Assembly: GCA_003427395.1 (NCBI GenBank)
Contig: BFEA01000164.1
Coordinates: forward strand, 1,277,323 to 1,310,899
Origin: Chara braunii
Taxonomy: Eukaryota > Streptophyta > Charophyceae > Charales > Characeae
Direction of reading: 5' to 3'
Length of the DNA stretch: 33,577 nt
A program made the translations under genes and the position numbers. Within the stretch, counting starts at the first letter, position 1. Each line of letters starts with the position of its first letter. Shown piece after piece: positions 9,825 to 18,867 of this stretch. The notes beneath the pieces were generated by a model. That model had not been told where the DNA came from. It did not search any database and saw only the letters and a program-made list of their open reading frames with translations.

Positions 9825-10000
9825 GATGAACAGCCACATCCCAGGGGTGAAAGTCACGTCTCATATTAAAGAGTCATATTGAAAAGTCACATTCCACTGG
9901 CAAAGGACACTTCCCCAGGCAAGAGTCGTGTCCCAGAGGCAGGAGTCACAGTCCACAGTCAAAAGCCATGTTCACGAGTGAAAAGTCGTGACTCTCAGGC
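9825..10000 (+). repeat. 20-bp minisatellite in LTR C U3
   Basis: About eight imperfect units, best seen as 9882-9901, 9902-9920, 9921-9940, 9941-9960, 9961-9980 and 9981-10000. Most start AAAAGTC or AGGAGTC and end in GGC or GTC. It lies 125-300 bp upstream of the TATA box. Confidence 0.78.
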
Positions 10001-10126
10001 CCAGACAGCAGCACACCATTGGAAATTCGGTAAAGTACCAGGCCCTGATATTCGGAAGCAGACAGGCCGTGGGCATGTGGTACCAGGCTGAGGTGAACCA
10101 TTTGCAGCAGAGGCTGGGACAGGCAA

Positions 10127-10133
10127 TATAAGG
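10127..10133 (+). promoter_or_regulatory. TATA box of LTR C (plus copy)
   Basis: TATAAGG within AGGCAATATAAGGACTGGCC aligns with GGAGTATAAAGGAGGCAGCC in the minus-strand LTR C copy. Both are followed by CAGCCTC and ATTC. Position and conservation between copies support a core promoter. Confidence 0.55.
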
Positions 10134-10696
10134 ACTGGCCAGCCTCTCATTCGGGAAGATTGCTCTTTCGCATGAAGTGTGGAAGTGCTGGTGCACTTGT
10201 GCGCTATTGTGAGGGGCAGAGCACTGAGGCAGGGTGCTTCGGTAAGCGAGAGAGAGAAGGGAGAGTTAGCGCTGGCAGGGAGAAGGCAGCCATAGCTGCG
10301 CCAGTGCAGACTGTCAATACTAGTTGGTGGCAGTTAGTAGGCATAGCAGTGGGTGTATCCAGAGTAGATCCTTGAGTAGTAGTGGTGAGTGTGCATGCAT
10401 GTAGGGAGAGAAGACAGTGAGGACATAACTACAGAGAAGACCAGTGAGAGAAGAAGAGTTGGAAAGAGATATTTACCTGAGAGTTGTTGCTTTTTATTGG
10501 ATACCTTTGTGTGCGCTGATGAGTGCTGGTGACGTGAACTCTTATTGCTCTTGTTGTAACTCGTCAAAAGTTATAAGCTGCGCTACTTGGTTTTCTACTC
10601 TCTGGTATTCAGTGTGTGAATTCGGGTCATCTCACTTGTGTTTTGATGTGTGTCCATGTGAGCACTCATTGGTGATGAACTGTGTGGTTCATAGCA

Positions 10697-11280
10697 TGGA
10701 AATGCACTGGCACCTGCCAAACTCGGAACGACCAAGAAACTAAAGTGTGGTCATGGTGATTCTAATTGCAAAAGAACAGAACAAAACAGAACAAAGAAAC
10801 CAAAGCTGAGCACAGCAGAAAGAAAAGAAAGCTACGGATGGGCCTAGCTCAAACTGTTGAAATACGGACTTGCGCTCAAATCCGGATGGAACTAGATAAA
10901 TGAAGTGAGATAGTTCCGTATTACCTGAGGCCGGTCAGTTCTATGATGACATCTCATGGCCCTTGCCCCAAAACGAAAAATAAAACAAAAGGAAATAAAA
11001 CTAAGGGCCTGATCGTACTAGTCATCAAATGTGCAAGATGCGAGGCCCTGGATGTTTTTTGTCGTATCGTCTATGTATGTGCCTTGCTCTACTGCACAAC
11101 ATTCGAAATGTATGTGGACCTGGTTTTGGACTCTATGAATTCCAAATGCGAGACCAGTCTGCATTTATCTGGTTCTGGAGAGACATGTGGCCTGATTGGA
11201 CGCATGTACAATTTGAACACAAGTCCTTTGAATTCTCAATCTAAGATAAGAGAGTTGTTATTAGGAAGATGTTAAAGCGG
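10697..11280. other. Unassigned stretch
   Basis: No recognisable coding region. It starts A-rich with repeated AACAGAACAAA, and has a partial inverted repeat (AATACGGA at 10861-10868, TCCGTATT at 10915-10922; GGAACTA at 10888-10894 with TAGTTCC at 10911-10917). An open frame at 11029-11244 shows no family features I recognise. Confidence 0.4.
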
Positions 11281-11430
11281 GGGCAGGTGAGCGAGCAAGA
11301 AAGTGGAAGATAGAGGGGGGGAAGGGAAGGAAAGGGGGGAGGGGGAGTTGATGGGAGGGAAGGAGCAGCAGGGTAAGGAGGTCAGTTGAGGGACAGGACG
11401 AGAAGAGGCTCAAAGACAAGCCAGGCATAT
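11281..11430 (+). repeat. G/A-rich low-complexity tract
   Basis: Mostly purine sequence with GGGGGGAAGGGAAGG-type runs between an unassigned region and the inverted gag remnant. It resembles a decayed polypurine tract but no LTR start follows. Confidence 0.5.
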
Positions 11431-11559
11431 GCCTGCCATCATGGAAGATGTTGTTCCTAGGTTCTGAGATGTTGATGATTCCCAACATGCAGGTGTAGCC
11501 GCAATGGCTGCACTTGCTTATATTATGTTTCCTGAACTTTCCTCTGATCTGTTTATGCC

Positions 11560-11760
11560 TTTCTGCCCATGGGTTCCACTCCAACTGCTTCTCCTGCTCC
11601 TTTGCCTGTCGTCGCAGGGGACTCGTCTCTCTTTCGAACTCCTCCCTAACTGCTTCCCTTTCGGCCTGGGGAACCCTAAACTCGGCCTCTTTGTCTTCCC
11701 CGAGGGACAGTGACTTTATGCTTGCCGCAAACCCCCTGGCCGCCTCGCCCTCGACCACCT
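11560..11760 (-). pseudogene. Gag N-terminal-like segment in a displaced position (element B2)
   Basis: On the minus strand this reads LSLGEDKEAEFRVPQAEREA followed by a Lys/Arg/Glu-rich helical stretch. The same GED and VPQ-x-EREA signature opens the gag N-terminal coiled-coil region of B3 (30640-30708). In a normal gag it should come before the capsid-like domain; here it lies downstream of the RG-rich C-terminal tail. The order is therefore permuted, either by rearrangement or because two gag copies are fused. Similarity rests on a short motif, so confidence is moderate. Confidence 0.45.
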
Positions 11761-11769
11761 GAGGCCTGG

Positions 11770-12602
11770 CAACCTCTCCCACGACCTCGTCCCCCTTGAG
11801 GCCTCCCTCCGGCCGCGACAGTAGCGTAAGAACTCCCTCTCTCGGTACTGTTGTCCTCTTCCTCAAGTCCCCATGCTATGTCAGCGTAGGGGACTTCTTC
11901 TGCACCACCTTCTTCCATAGTCAGTATAAGACTATCGTTGGCCTTGACCTGGCCAGAGATGGTGCGACCCTTCCACTTTTTACCCTTTACTAAATCCTTC
12001 TGCCAGAAAGTGGTAAATGGCATAGCTAAGGCGGCAAGAGCAACAGCCTCTCTACTGAGAAGATCATAGGTCATCCCAGGCTGTTGTTTCTTATCGAAGG
12101 AATGCCCTTGCAATTGCTCGGGCAGGGCACGGTAGAAAAGTTGGAGTAGTTGTGCTTCAGTAACTCCATGGCGAGGCACAACAATGAGCTCATCCATAGC
12201 GGCCTTTAAAGCGTGCACACTCTTCCACGACCGCACATGGATCATTTGGAGTTTTATCGGACACCCTCAGTCCGCTAGTGACGTTTGGAAAGCGTTCTCG
12301 CAATGCAGCGAAAAAGTCGCTAAGGTTGGTAATGGCAGAATATGCGACCATGTCATTCTCGCAACGGGCGGCGTGTGCGAGCGATCTAGCGAAACTAGTC
12401 GCTTCGTCCCTTAAAAGCGTGAAAGGCTACCAAGACATACGTCCTTAAGTACACATATGACTTTATGCTAGCCTCCCAGTTGTCGAAGTCCTCGCCATTC
12501 TTTCCATTGTAGGGCTCAGGGAAGCGGACTTTGACCCTTTTCGCAGCGGGAGCGAGTCTCCTCTTCTTTGGGGGCTGTCATCTTGACACCCTCAATCGCG
12601 CC
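11770..12602 (-). pseudogene. Element B2 gag remnant, inverted
   Basis: Reading down the minus strand from 12602: MTAPKEEETRSRCEK, EPYNGKNGEDFDNWEASIKSY, a break, SFARSLAHAARCENDMVAYS, ITNLSDFFAALRERFPNV (gag domain), a frameshift near 12246, then HALKAAMDELIVVPRHGV, LFYRALPEQLQGHSF, YDLLSREAVALA, TFWQKDLVKGKKWKGRTI, IAWGLEEEDNS and an RG-rich tail (about 11750-11860). These blocks match B3 gag in the same order. The fragment faces away from the integrase piece that starts at 12603, so an inversion breakpoint lies at about 12602. The CCHC knuckle expected after the RG tail is not found. Confidence 0.78.
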
Positions 12603-13494
12603 GGTTTACCAGCCAGAATTGGCAATATCTTATGGAAGTTTACGGTTCTAAGTTGTTGATGTCATCTGGTCATCATCCAGAGACAAACGGCCAGACAAAC
12701 CAGATGAATAAGATCGTGCAGCAATTACTCAGAATGTATATTAGACCAGATCAAGTGAATTGGGATGCGATGCTTCCCAAAGTAGCTAGTGCCTACAATA
12801 ACAACGTACACCTAGCTTTTTGCAGAACTCCTGACGAGTTGCATAAGTCCTTCAGACCACGTAGGCCGCTTGAAGGACTGAACAGGGACCAGAGGCGGAG
12901 GTTGCCGCCCTGTTCAACAAATTTTGCTCTGCAGCACGAGAAGGAAGTTCAGAAGGTGATCGAAAACCTTAGAAAAGCCCAGCATCACATGATTGAACAA
13001 GCGAATAAGCAGCGCAGACCCTCACAATTCATGGTAGGTGACTTAGTCTGGGTTAAGTCGAAGGAATTCGCACCAGAAGAAAACATCTCGCAGAAGCTCT
13101 TGCCCGCATACAGAGGGCCATGGCCTGTCCTAGAAGTCGAAGGGGGAGAGGATGGACCATCGTATATGATAGAGATTCCATCTCACCTCCTTACGTATCC
13201 GGTCTTCCATGCATCGAAATTGCTACATTGTGTCACCCATCAACAGTTTCCTTCGCGAAGATCGATAATTCCGCTAGATATGGATGGCACCTATGACAAA
13301 GACCGAATTCCCCTGAAGCAGTACAAAGTCCGATTTGCTTACCAGTAACCTGAGGACAACAGATGGTTCACAAGGACCGAGCTTCTAGAAACAGCTCCCG
13401 ACATAGTGCATGCTTACGAGAGAGCAAGAAAAGGTAAAGGTCCTGCCTTGGAGTCGAGATTTCTCGGAGGACTTCAAATTTAGGACGGCGGGAG
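12603..13494 (+). pseudogene. Element B2 integrase C-terminal half and chromodomain
   Basis: The fragment starts inside the core ([21 protein letters not shown]) and is open from 12632 to 13345. At the place of the catalytic glutamate it reads GQTNQMNK, so the glutamate is asparagine. It continues with MYIRPDQVNWD, KAQHHMIEQANKQRR, VGDLVWVKSKEF, LLPAYRGPWPVLEVEG and YPVFHASKLLHCV. The chromodomain follows: QYKVRFAYQ, a TAA at 13346 where B3 has glutamate, then PEDNRWFTRTELLETAPDI and AYERARKGKG. The same frame ends near 13485. It is close to the B3 copy over its length. The first half of pol is missing; an inverted gag lies upstream instead. LTR B follows at 13495. Confidence 0.85.
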
Positions 13495-14404
13495 TGAAAG
13501 GGTTTCACCCAGTTTGCACAATATTGCAGACACCAAGACTCGATCCCCATATGTTCCCCAGCCCACTGTATAGTCGCCCGTTGACCCTGTGTGTTTTGAA
13601 CCCGTGACCTGTCCCTAAACTCGTGTACAAATGTTTTGTGTATGTAGTTTGGTTCGTGTGGACTTAAACCGTAGACCTACGGGTTACTACTTTTAGGGTC
13701 AGTCTAGAGCTCTAGCCCTACGTGTGGTGAAAGGTCAGTCAGTCGTCGTCTGCGAGGTTCTAGAAATGACCCTTTGGGGCTTTAGGAGTCAGTCCCTCAG
13801 ACCCCGAAAGGTCAAGTATCCCTAGTCTAGTCAGCAAGTGCAGTCCCAGTCCTCTTCTAGTCAGCAAGTACCAAATGGGGCTGCACATCCTACGGACCTG
13901 GGACATCGGGCAGGCCCAGACCACCAAACGAAACAGTATAAATAAAGAGGCAGCTACCAGCCATTCATGGATGCTCCTGCGAGCTGCGTGGAAGCGCTGT
14001 CCAAGTGACTTGTGCGTGACTCTACAGGTGGTCAGCAGGAAGCCGCTAGTGAGGAGGAAGACGGCGGCGGTCATAACCGCCAGTGTGACACAGGAGGAGA
14101 GTGTGTGTGTGCGTAGACATTCAGGGTAGATCTTAGTGCATGTGTACATGAGTGAGTGTGAGTGTGTCTGATGGTGGATACAGTGTTTGGGTGCGAATCC
14201 AGATTGGCGCTCAGATGCCATAGCCGCAACATGTGACCAGTTGACTTAAGCTGAGTTCCTGGCTGAAGGCCATATCTCTGAGTTTTCTGTGTGGGCACAA
14301 TGTGCCGTCTCAAGTTTGTTGCTGATACTGCCTGAGGAAGTTATTTTGCCATCAGCACCTTCATGTATGCATGTTGGAAGTGAATAGAGACAAGAGTGAT
14401 AGCA
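13495..14404 (+). repeat. 3' LTR of element B2 (LTR family B)
   Basis: Starts TGAAAGGGTTTCACCC right after a purine-rich GGACGGCGGGAG and ends GTGATAGCA, 910 bp. The start matches the first bases of the solo LTR B (7611 downward); the end matches the ATGCATGT...AAGTG..GCA end of the copy at 24576. The TATA box lies at 13937. Its U3 is more diverged than the other two B copies, and the 31-bp repeats are not clear here. Confidence 0.78.
13937..13944 (+). promoter_or_regulatory. TATA box of LTR B (plus copy)
   Basis: AGTATAAATAAAGAGGCAGC aligns with AGTATAAATCAAGAGGCAGC on the minus strand of the copy at 24576-25487. Conservation across copies and position mid-LTR support a core promoter. In the solo copy (near 7050) the box is mutated but AATCAAGAGGCAG remains. 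Confidence 0.62.
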
Positions 14405-15003
14405 GCTTCAAGGATTCTCAATAAACCATCTATGTTGCAGGCTCATTTCACCTGCCAACCATTTCATTGAAATTTGTCTCCTCAGCTTTAATCCGCAAAC
14501 CTTGGGTCACTCTGAGCTCGGTGGTTTTTTTTCATTTTAAAGTTTGATGAAGACAGAACTGAGACTGTGAAGTTGGGGACATTGGACGCTTCTGAGGCGC
14601 ATCTTCCAACTTCCTTTGCCGTGCCCGTGCCTTCCGAATACTCCAGTTTTTTTCCTAAGGGTATTGTTTCCACCATTCTGACAGCTGTTGATGAACATAT
14701 CATGAGGCCAAGTCCTGGCCGCTGTGCTGCCGTTTGCAGTTCTCCTTGCATAAGGTTTATCAGCCCTCCTAAAGTCTGTGTGACCAGCCTGTGCTGGCTC
14801 TCGGACCTTCTGCGACTGAAATGTCAGTGAGGAACTGTAGGCTCACTTTCATGGCCCTGCGGTGGGTACGGCACCTGGCATTTTTTGCTCGCTGCCAACG
14901 GACAAATTCTGATGCGGTGCAGAAAGATTTTGATGGCCAAATGGAACCCCCTCTCTCTCTGTTTCTGTGCCTCGAACGCTGTGCGCGCAGTCAAACCTGT
15001 ATG
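14405..15003. other. Unassigned stretch with one possible coding exon
   Basis: No transposon protein is recognisable. After a pyrimidine run and AAAG (about 14523-14542) a frame is open from 14543 to a TGA at 14828, beginning FDEDRTETVKLGTLDASEAH. It has no family I recognise and no ATG near its start, so if coding it would be an internal or last exon. The evidence is only an open frame and a splice-acceptor-like context. Confidence 0.25.

Positions 15004-15065
<62 letters not shown>
15004..15065 (+). repeat. (CT)n microsatellite, left edge of gap
   Basis: About 31 uninterrupted CT units running into the gap. Confidence 0.95.
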
Positions 15066-15624
15066 NNNNNNNNNNNNNNNNNNNNNNNNNNNNNNNNNNN
15101 NNNNNNNNNNNNNNNNNNNNNNNNNNNNNNNNNNNNNNNNNNNNNNNNNNNNNNNNNNNNNNNNNNNNNNNNNNNNNNNNNNNNNNNNNNNNNNNNNNNN
15201 NNNNNNNNNNNNNNNNNNNNNNNNNNNNNNNNNNNNNNNNNNNNNNNNNNNNNNNNNNNNNNNNNNNNNNNNNNNNNNNNNNNNNNNNNNNNNNNNNNNN
15301 NNNNNNNNNNNNNNNNNNNNNNNNNNNNNNNNNNNNNNNNNNNNNNNNNNNNNNNNNNNNNNNNNNNNNNNNNNNNNNNNNNNNNNNNNNNNNNNNNNNN
15401 NNNNNNNNNNNNNNNNNNNNNNNNNNNNNNNNNNNNNNNNNNNNNNNNNNNNNNNNNNNNNNNNNNNNNNNNNNNNNNNNNNNNNNNNNNNNNNNNNNNN
15501 NNNNNNNNNNNNNNNNNNNNNNNNNNNNNNNNNNNNNNNNNNNNNNNNNNNNNNNNNNNNNNNNNNNNNNNNNNNNNNNNNNNNNNNNNNNNNNNNNNNN
15601 NNNNNNNNNNNNNNNNNNNNNNNN
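15066..15624. other. Assembly gap (559 N)
   Basis: Undetermined sequence between a CT tract on the left and a GA tract on the right. The true size is unknown. Confidence 0.97.

Positions 15625-15699
<75 letters not shown>
15625..15699 (+). repeat. (GA)n microsatellite, right edge of gap
   Basis: About 37 GA units with one AA near the end. On the same strand the left edge is CT, so the two arms are inverted relative to each other. Confidence 0.95.
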
Positions 15700-15863
15700 C
15701 AAATGCACGTTGAATCATAAAAGGGACGGAAACATTCAAACAAAGCTGCAATAGGTTCTTTAGGAAATTTCAAAGTTCAATCTGATGTTGACGTCCATGC
15801 GTTTCCCAATGTACCTTGGCTGTGGTGATTTAATGGATGTCTGATCTGGTCTTTCCATCGCAG

Positions 15864-15923
15864 GAAGCTCAGCTCCAAAGTGAGAAGAGGTCTCTAGCAG
15901 CCCGTGCAGCAGAGCTGCGAATG
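15864..15923 (+). CDS. Candidate internal exon, coiled-coil-like (host gene, hypothetical)
   Basis: A 60-bp open segment with a pyrimidine-rich acceptor (CTTTCCATCGCAG) before it and a GTACGT donor after it. It encodes EAQLQSEKRSLAARAAELRM, a charged, Ala/Leu-rich stretch that would fit a helix or coiled coil. Length divisible by three and both ends at codon boundaries are consistent with an internal exon. A possible next exon starts at 16261 in the same phase. I do not recognise the protein. Short candidate exons arise by chance, so this is a prediction only. Confidence 0.33.
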
Positions 15924-16260
15924 GTACGTGTCTGTGCTGAAGGTATTCTCGCCTGTCAGACATTCTCGTTGTATATCGTAGTTTGTGAATCATTGAGAGT
16001 GTGCGGTACTACTGCAGGGCTCCCCCAGACCTGGAGGTGCTGTAGTGTTAGTGTATGTACAATGAATGTTTTTGCACTGACAGTGGTATTGAGTCGCAGG
16101 GGGGCAGATCCATGTGTTGAGCACATGGATGGAAGCCCCGATTTGAGTATCAGATGGGATCTAGTCCACCAGTCATTGCAGATTTCCATGGAACTGGAAG
16201 CAGAGTTGTTTTCATTCTTTCTTATGCATGGGTGATGGCTCTCTGGTTGATTCTTTGTAG

Positions 16261-16341
16261 AAGTGGATTCGAAACTTCGATTATTTTGTAGCCTTTGACC
16301 CAGTGGGCTGTTTGCTGGGCTGGACATTGGTCCTCTACTGA
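16261..16341 (+). CDS. Candidate last exon with hydrophobic tail (host gene, hypothetical)
   Basis: After an acceptor-like TTGATTCTTTGTAG the frame reads KWIRNFDYFVAFDPVG, then a hydrophobic segment CLLGWTLVLY and a TGA. If joined in phase to the candidate exon at 15864, with a 337-bp intron, the product would end in a coiled-coil segment followed by a short hydrophobic tail. No family is recognised. The downstream part of this exon lies in the 95-bp block that is repeated across a single N, so the assembly may be wrong here. Confidence 0.25.
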   Translation, partial: KWIRNFDYFVAFDPVGCLLGWTLVLY

Positions 16342-16475
16342 ATGTGCTTCGGAGGGAATTTAATCCCCATTTGATCCAGNTTTGTAGCCTTTGACCCAGT
16401 GGGCTGTTTGCTGGGCTGGACATTGGTCCTCTACTGAATGTGCTTCGGAGGGAATTTAATCCCCATTTGATCCAG
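16285..16475 (+). repeat. Identical 95-bp direct repeat separated by one N
   Basis: 16285-16379 and 16381-16475 appear identical, with a single N at 16380. This looks like two contig ends with an unmerged overlap rather than a biological duplication. Confidence 0.85.
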
Positions 16476-17400
16476 GGAATGCATCCGAGTATCACGCAGC
16501 TTGGGTGATCAGCACATCCTTTACTACCATGTGGAGAAGAATTCCGTTTTTGACTGTGTGCTTGCTGGAGAATGAGCTGCTGACTCATAGGCAGTGGCTT
16601 GGTTACGGGAAGTTGTAGTCCAAATGATTGCTATACTTGCAGCTATAGTGATCTTCATGAACAATTCACTCTGTGAAAATGCAAGCTTTCCCACGTCTTG
16701 CTCACTTACCAGTCCCTATACTCTGGACTCGGTGTGTGCTCCTCGCCTCCAAATGACATTCCTGAGGAGGCATAACCCTCCTCAGTCGATCCCACCTTCC
16801 CACAGTAGACCAGTCAATCACAGCGACTGCACACGATGATGCTTGCAAGGGGGACGGTCAACATTCGACGTTCACACGACTCTCTGTCACTGCAGTTCGA
16901 CCTTGACACATGCTTCTCACCCGCTCCAGCCAACCCAGGCTCTGCTTGCCAAGCTCCCTGCATTCCTCGAAGAGGTCCCCGCTTCCTACACGGGCATAGC
17001 GAGGGGCATTTAGCCATCGCTAGTGGAGCAACCTCGAAACCACGAACCCCGCTGTCGCGGTCAACTGCTGCGCAAAGTTCCTGAGGCATCCAGAAGAAAC
17101 ACGCCTGCCCCTAGACAATTCCTCGTCCTGGTACTTTCCCCTCCCCTATGGGCCCCGCCACGAATCCTGTTTGATCTACTACCCAATTCCTACCTACGTC
17201 CACACGTGCGCTAACCTGTGTGCTATTGACAATGCGCGCACGGATTAGCAAACGAATGGAGGAACAAAGTCGATGGCCGGGGGTGAAGGTCTACAGAACC
17301 TTGCCGTTGGCGGCGAAGTGGGTTCGGGGCTCAGTAGAGGCATTCTTCGGATAGATATCACAAATACTTGCGGTAAGTAGGAAAGAGAGTACACTAAATA
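16476..17400. other. Unassigned stretch
   Basis: No recognisable protein family, RNA gene or LTR. Several short frames are open on both strands, none with family motifs. It may hold host intron, UTR or intergenic DNA linked to the candidate exons upstream. Confidence 0.4.
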
Positions 17401-17407
17401 TGCATAC

Positions 17408-17632
17408 CTGTGGCGCACCGGCCCGGTGCGCGTCGCAGTGCTGTGCGGAGCAAGATTGTGCGGATCGGCCGTGTGCGCGCACCGCGCACCATATGCTCTG
17501 TGCGCAATGCGCTATGCAGAGTGTGTCTCCCCGGTGCACTGTGCGTCAGTGGGCTGGCGCGTGCACGCGGGCCAGCCCCATGTGCGGCTTCTGCGCTCGG
17601 GCCAGCCGCATGTGCGCCTGGTGCGCACTTCC
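17408..17632 (+). repeat. TGCG/GCGCA-rich CpG-dense island with a 30-bp duplication
   Basis: About 11 TGCG tetramers in 225 bp, with much higher CpG density than the surrounding sequence. Units 17568-17597 and 17598-17627 form a tandem duplication around CGGGCCAGCC and CATGTGCG. All three plus frames stay open through it, so open frames here are not evidence of coding. Confidence 0.6.
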
Positions 17633-18300
17633 CTTTTTTTTTGGGGAGGGGGGGAGAGGGAGGGGGGGGGAGGAGAGGGGGGAGGGGATTGGTGGCAATT
17701 GCGGCTCAAGATGTTCAAACAGCCCTGGTGTCAGAATCTGCTTCGCCAGCGCCGCCGACGTCTTCTCCTGTGCACACACAGTCCGCCAGCAGCCCTGACG
17801 TCAGCCCTTCGTGTCTGCAGTGCCTCTTCAACATACCCCCATTGCCCCCTTCCTGCCTCCCCAACCCCCGTAACACACCCCTTTGCCCCCACCACCACCT
17901 CCCTCCCCGACCCACACAGGCTCCGTCGCATACCTCCTCCTAACCTATGAGAGAATAAAAAACAAAAAAAAACGAAACGGAACGGAGCACCACCCGCAAC
18001 CTCGCAGCATTCCCCCTCCCTCCAGAACCTCCTGTTAACACACCAAAATAAAAAAGAAAAGTTTAAGGCAAAACCAATCCCCATTCTCCCCATGTGCGGT
18101 CCCACCATCCCACCCATTTGCCTCCACCCCCCTCCCAACGTCCCCCTTCCCTCCCCAACCCCCACAGGCTCCGCCCACCCCTCCTGTTTACCCACGACAA
18201 ATACAAAAAGAACAACAAAAAAAAAGAAACAGAAATCCAATCCCCCCCCCCGCCAACCCCTGTTAACCCACGAAGACAAAAACAAAACAAAAAATAAACT
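17633..18300 (+). repeat. G-run followed by C-rich/A-rich imperfect tandem repeat block
   Basis: A T-run and G/GA-rich stretch (17632-17690) leads into a pyrimidine-rich block with alternating C-rich and A-rich segments. The phrase TCCCTCCCC(A/G)ACCC plus CACAGGCTCCG recurs at about 17900 and 18148. A CCTCCTGTTAACAC-like phrase followed by an A-rich run recurs near 17934, 18028, 18181 and 18258. Long minus-strand frames here are low-complexity Gly/Val/Phe products of the repeat, not genes. Confidence 0.55.
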
Positions 18301-18530
18301 TGGAAGGAGCGGCGAGGAATGAACGAGGAGGAAGGCGGAACGGCAAATGAGCGAAGAGGAGGAAGGAGGGAGGAAGGAGAGAAGAGGAAGTTGCGACGAG
18401 GAAGGAGCCACGAGAGATGAGTTGTCGAAGGAGGGAGGAAGGAGGGAGGAAGGAGGGGTGAAGCAGGGACGAAGGAGGGAAGAGGAAGGAGCGATGAGGA
18501 AGTAGCGATGGCGGGAATCAGGGGGGGAAA
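18301..18530 (+). repeat. Polypurine GAGGAAGGAGG minisatellite
   Basis: About 230 bp of nearly pure A/G sequence built from GAGGAAGGAG-type words, adjoining the C-rich block to its left. A purine strand of this length could form triplex (H-) DNA. Confidence 0.65.
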
Positions 18531-18564
18531 AAAGACAAAAGAAGATAACGAAAAAAAGATGGTT

Positions 18565-18742
18565 TATTGAGAGAGAGAGAGAGAGAGCGGGGGGGGGGGG
18601 GGGGGGGGGGGTGGGGCCCCCCCCTTGAAACCCGCGGAAGGGCCCCCCCCCCCCCGGGGGGGGGGGGGGGGGGGGGGGGAGCTGTTGGCGACCCACCTTG
18701 TAAGCCTCGAAGAGTCCTCGCTCTCCCGCTGGGGTGGGGGGG

Positions 18743-18810
<68 letters not shown>

Positions 18811-18867
18811 GAGGGGCTGGTGGCGACCCCCCTTGTAAGCCTCGAAGAGTCCTCGCTCTCTCGCTGG
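18565..18867 (+). repeat. Three-unit GA/G-rich repeat with 48-bp core
   Basis: The core from TTGGCGACCC through TTGTAAGCCTCG to CCGCTGG lies at 18685-18732 and 18820-18867, differing at 3 of 48 positions. Each is preceded by a GA or G tract (18656-18679 is 24 G; 18744-18807 is GA). A third core at about 18612-18655 has the same skeleton, but most positions have turned into G or C runs, including C13 followed directly by G24. That first unit looks like poor consensus sequence. Confidence 0.7.

Larger units (their letters stand above)
9693..10696 (+). repeat. 3' LTR of element B1 (LTR family C)
   Basis: The LTR opens TGAAAGGCCTTCC soon after the integrase end and closes at CATAGCA, giving about 1004 bp. 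A second copy on the minus strand (32932-31813) shares the region from the TATA box on, including a 27-base identical block from GTGGAAGTGC to TTGTGCGCT (about 10171-10197), GTATCCAGAGTAGATCC, TACCTGAG and GCGCTGATGAG. U3 holds a 20-bp tandem array. The start is less certain than the end because the U3 regions of the two copies differ. It probably served as promoter and polyadenylation region of B1. Confidence 0.72.

Noticed and set aside
10861-10922. Partial inverted repeats as a MITE or hairpin gene
   Set aside because: The arms are 7-8 bp and do not nest into one stem; no target duplication is seen.
14791-15773. Several long open frames across the gap on both strands
   Set aside because: They are made of CT/GA microsatellite codons (Leu-Ser or Arg-Glu) and N bases; no real coding content.
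17400-17950. Three overlapping plus-strand frames of 130-180 codons, Cys/Ala/Arg-rich
   Set aside because: All three frames are open because the CpG-dense sequence has few stop codons; no frame stands out.
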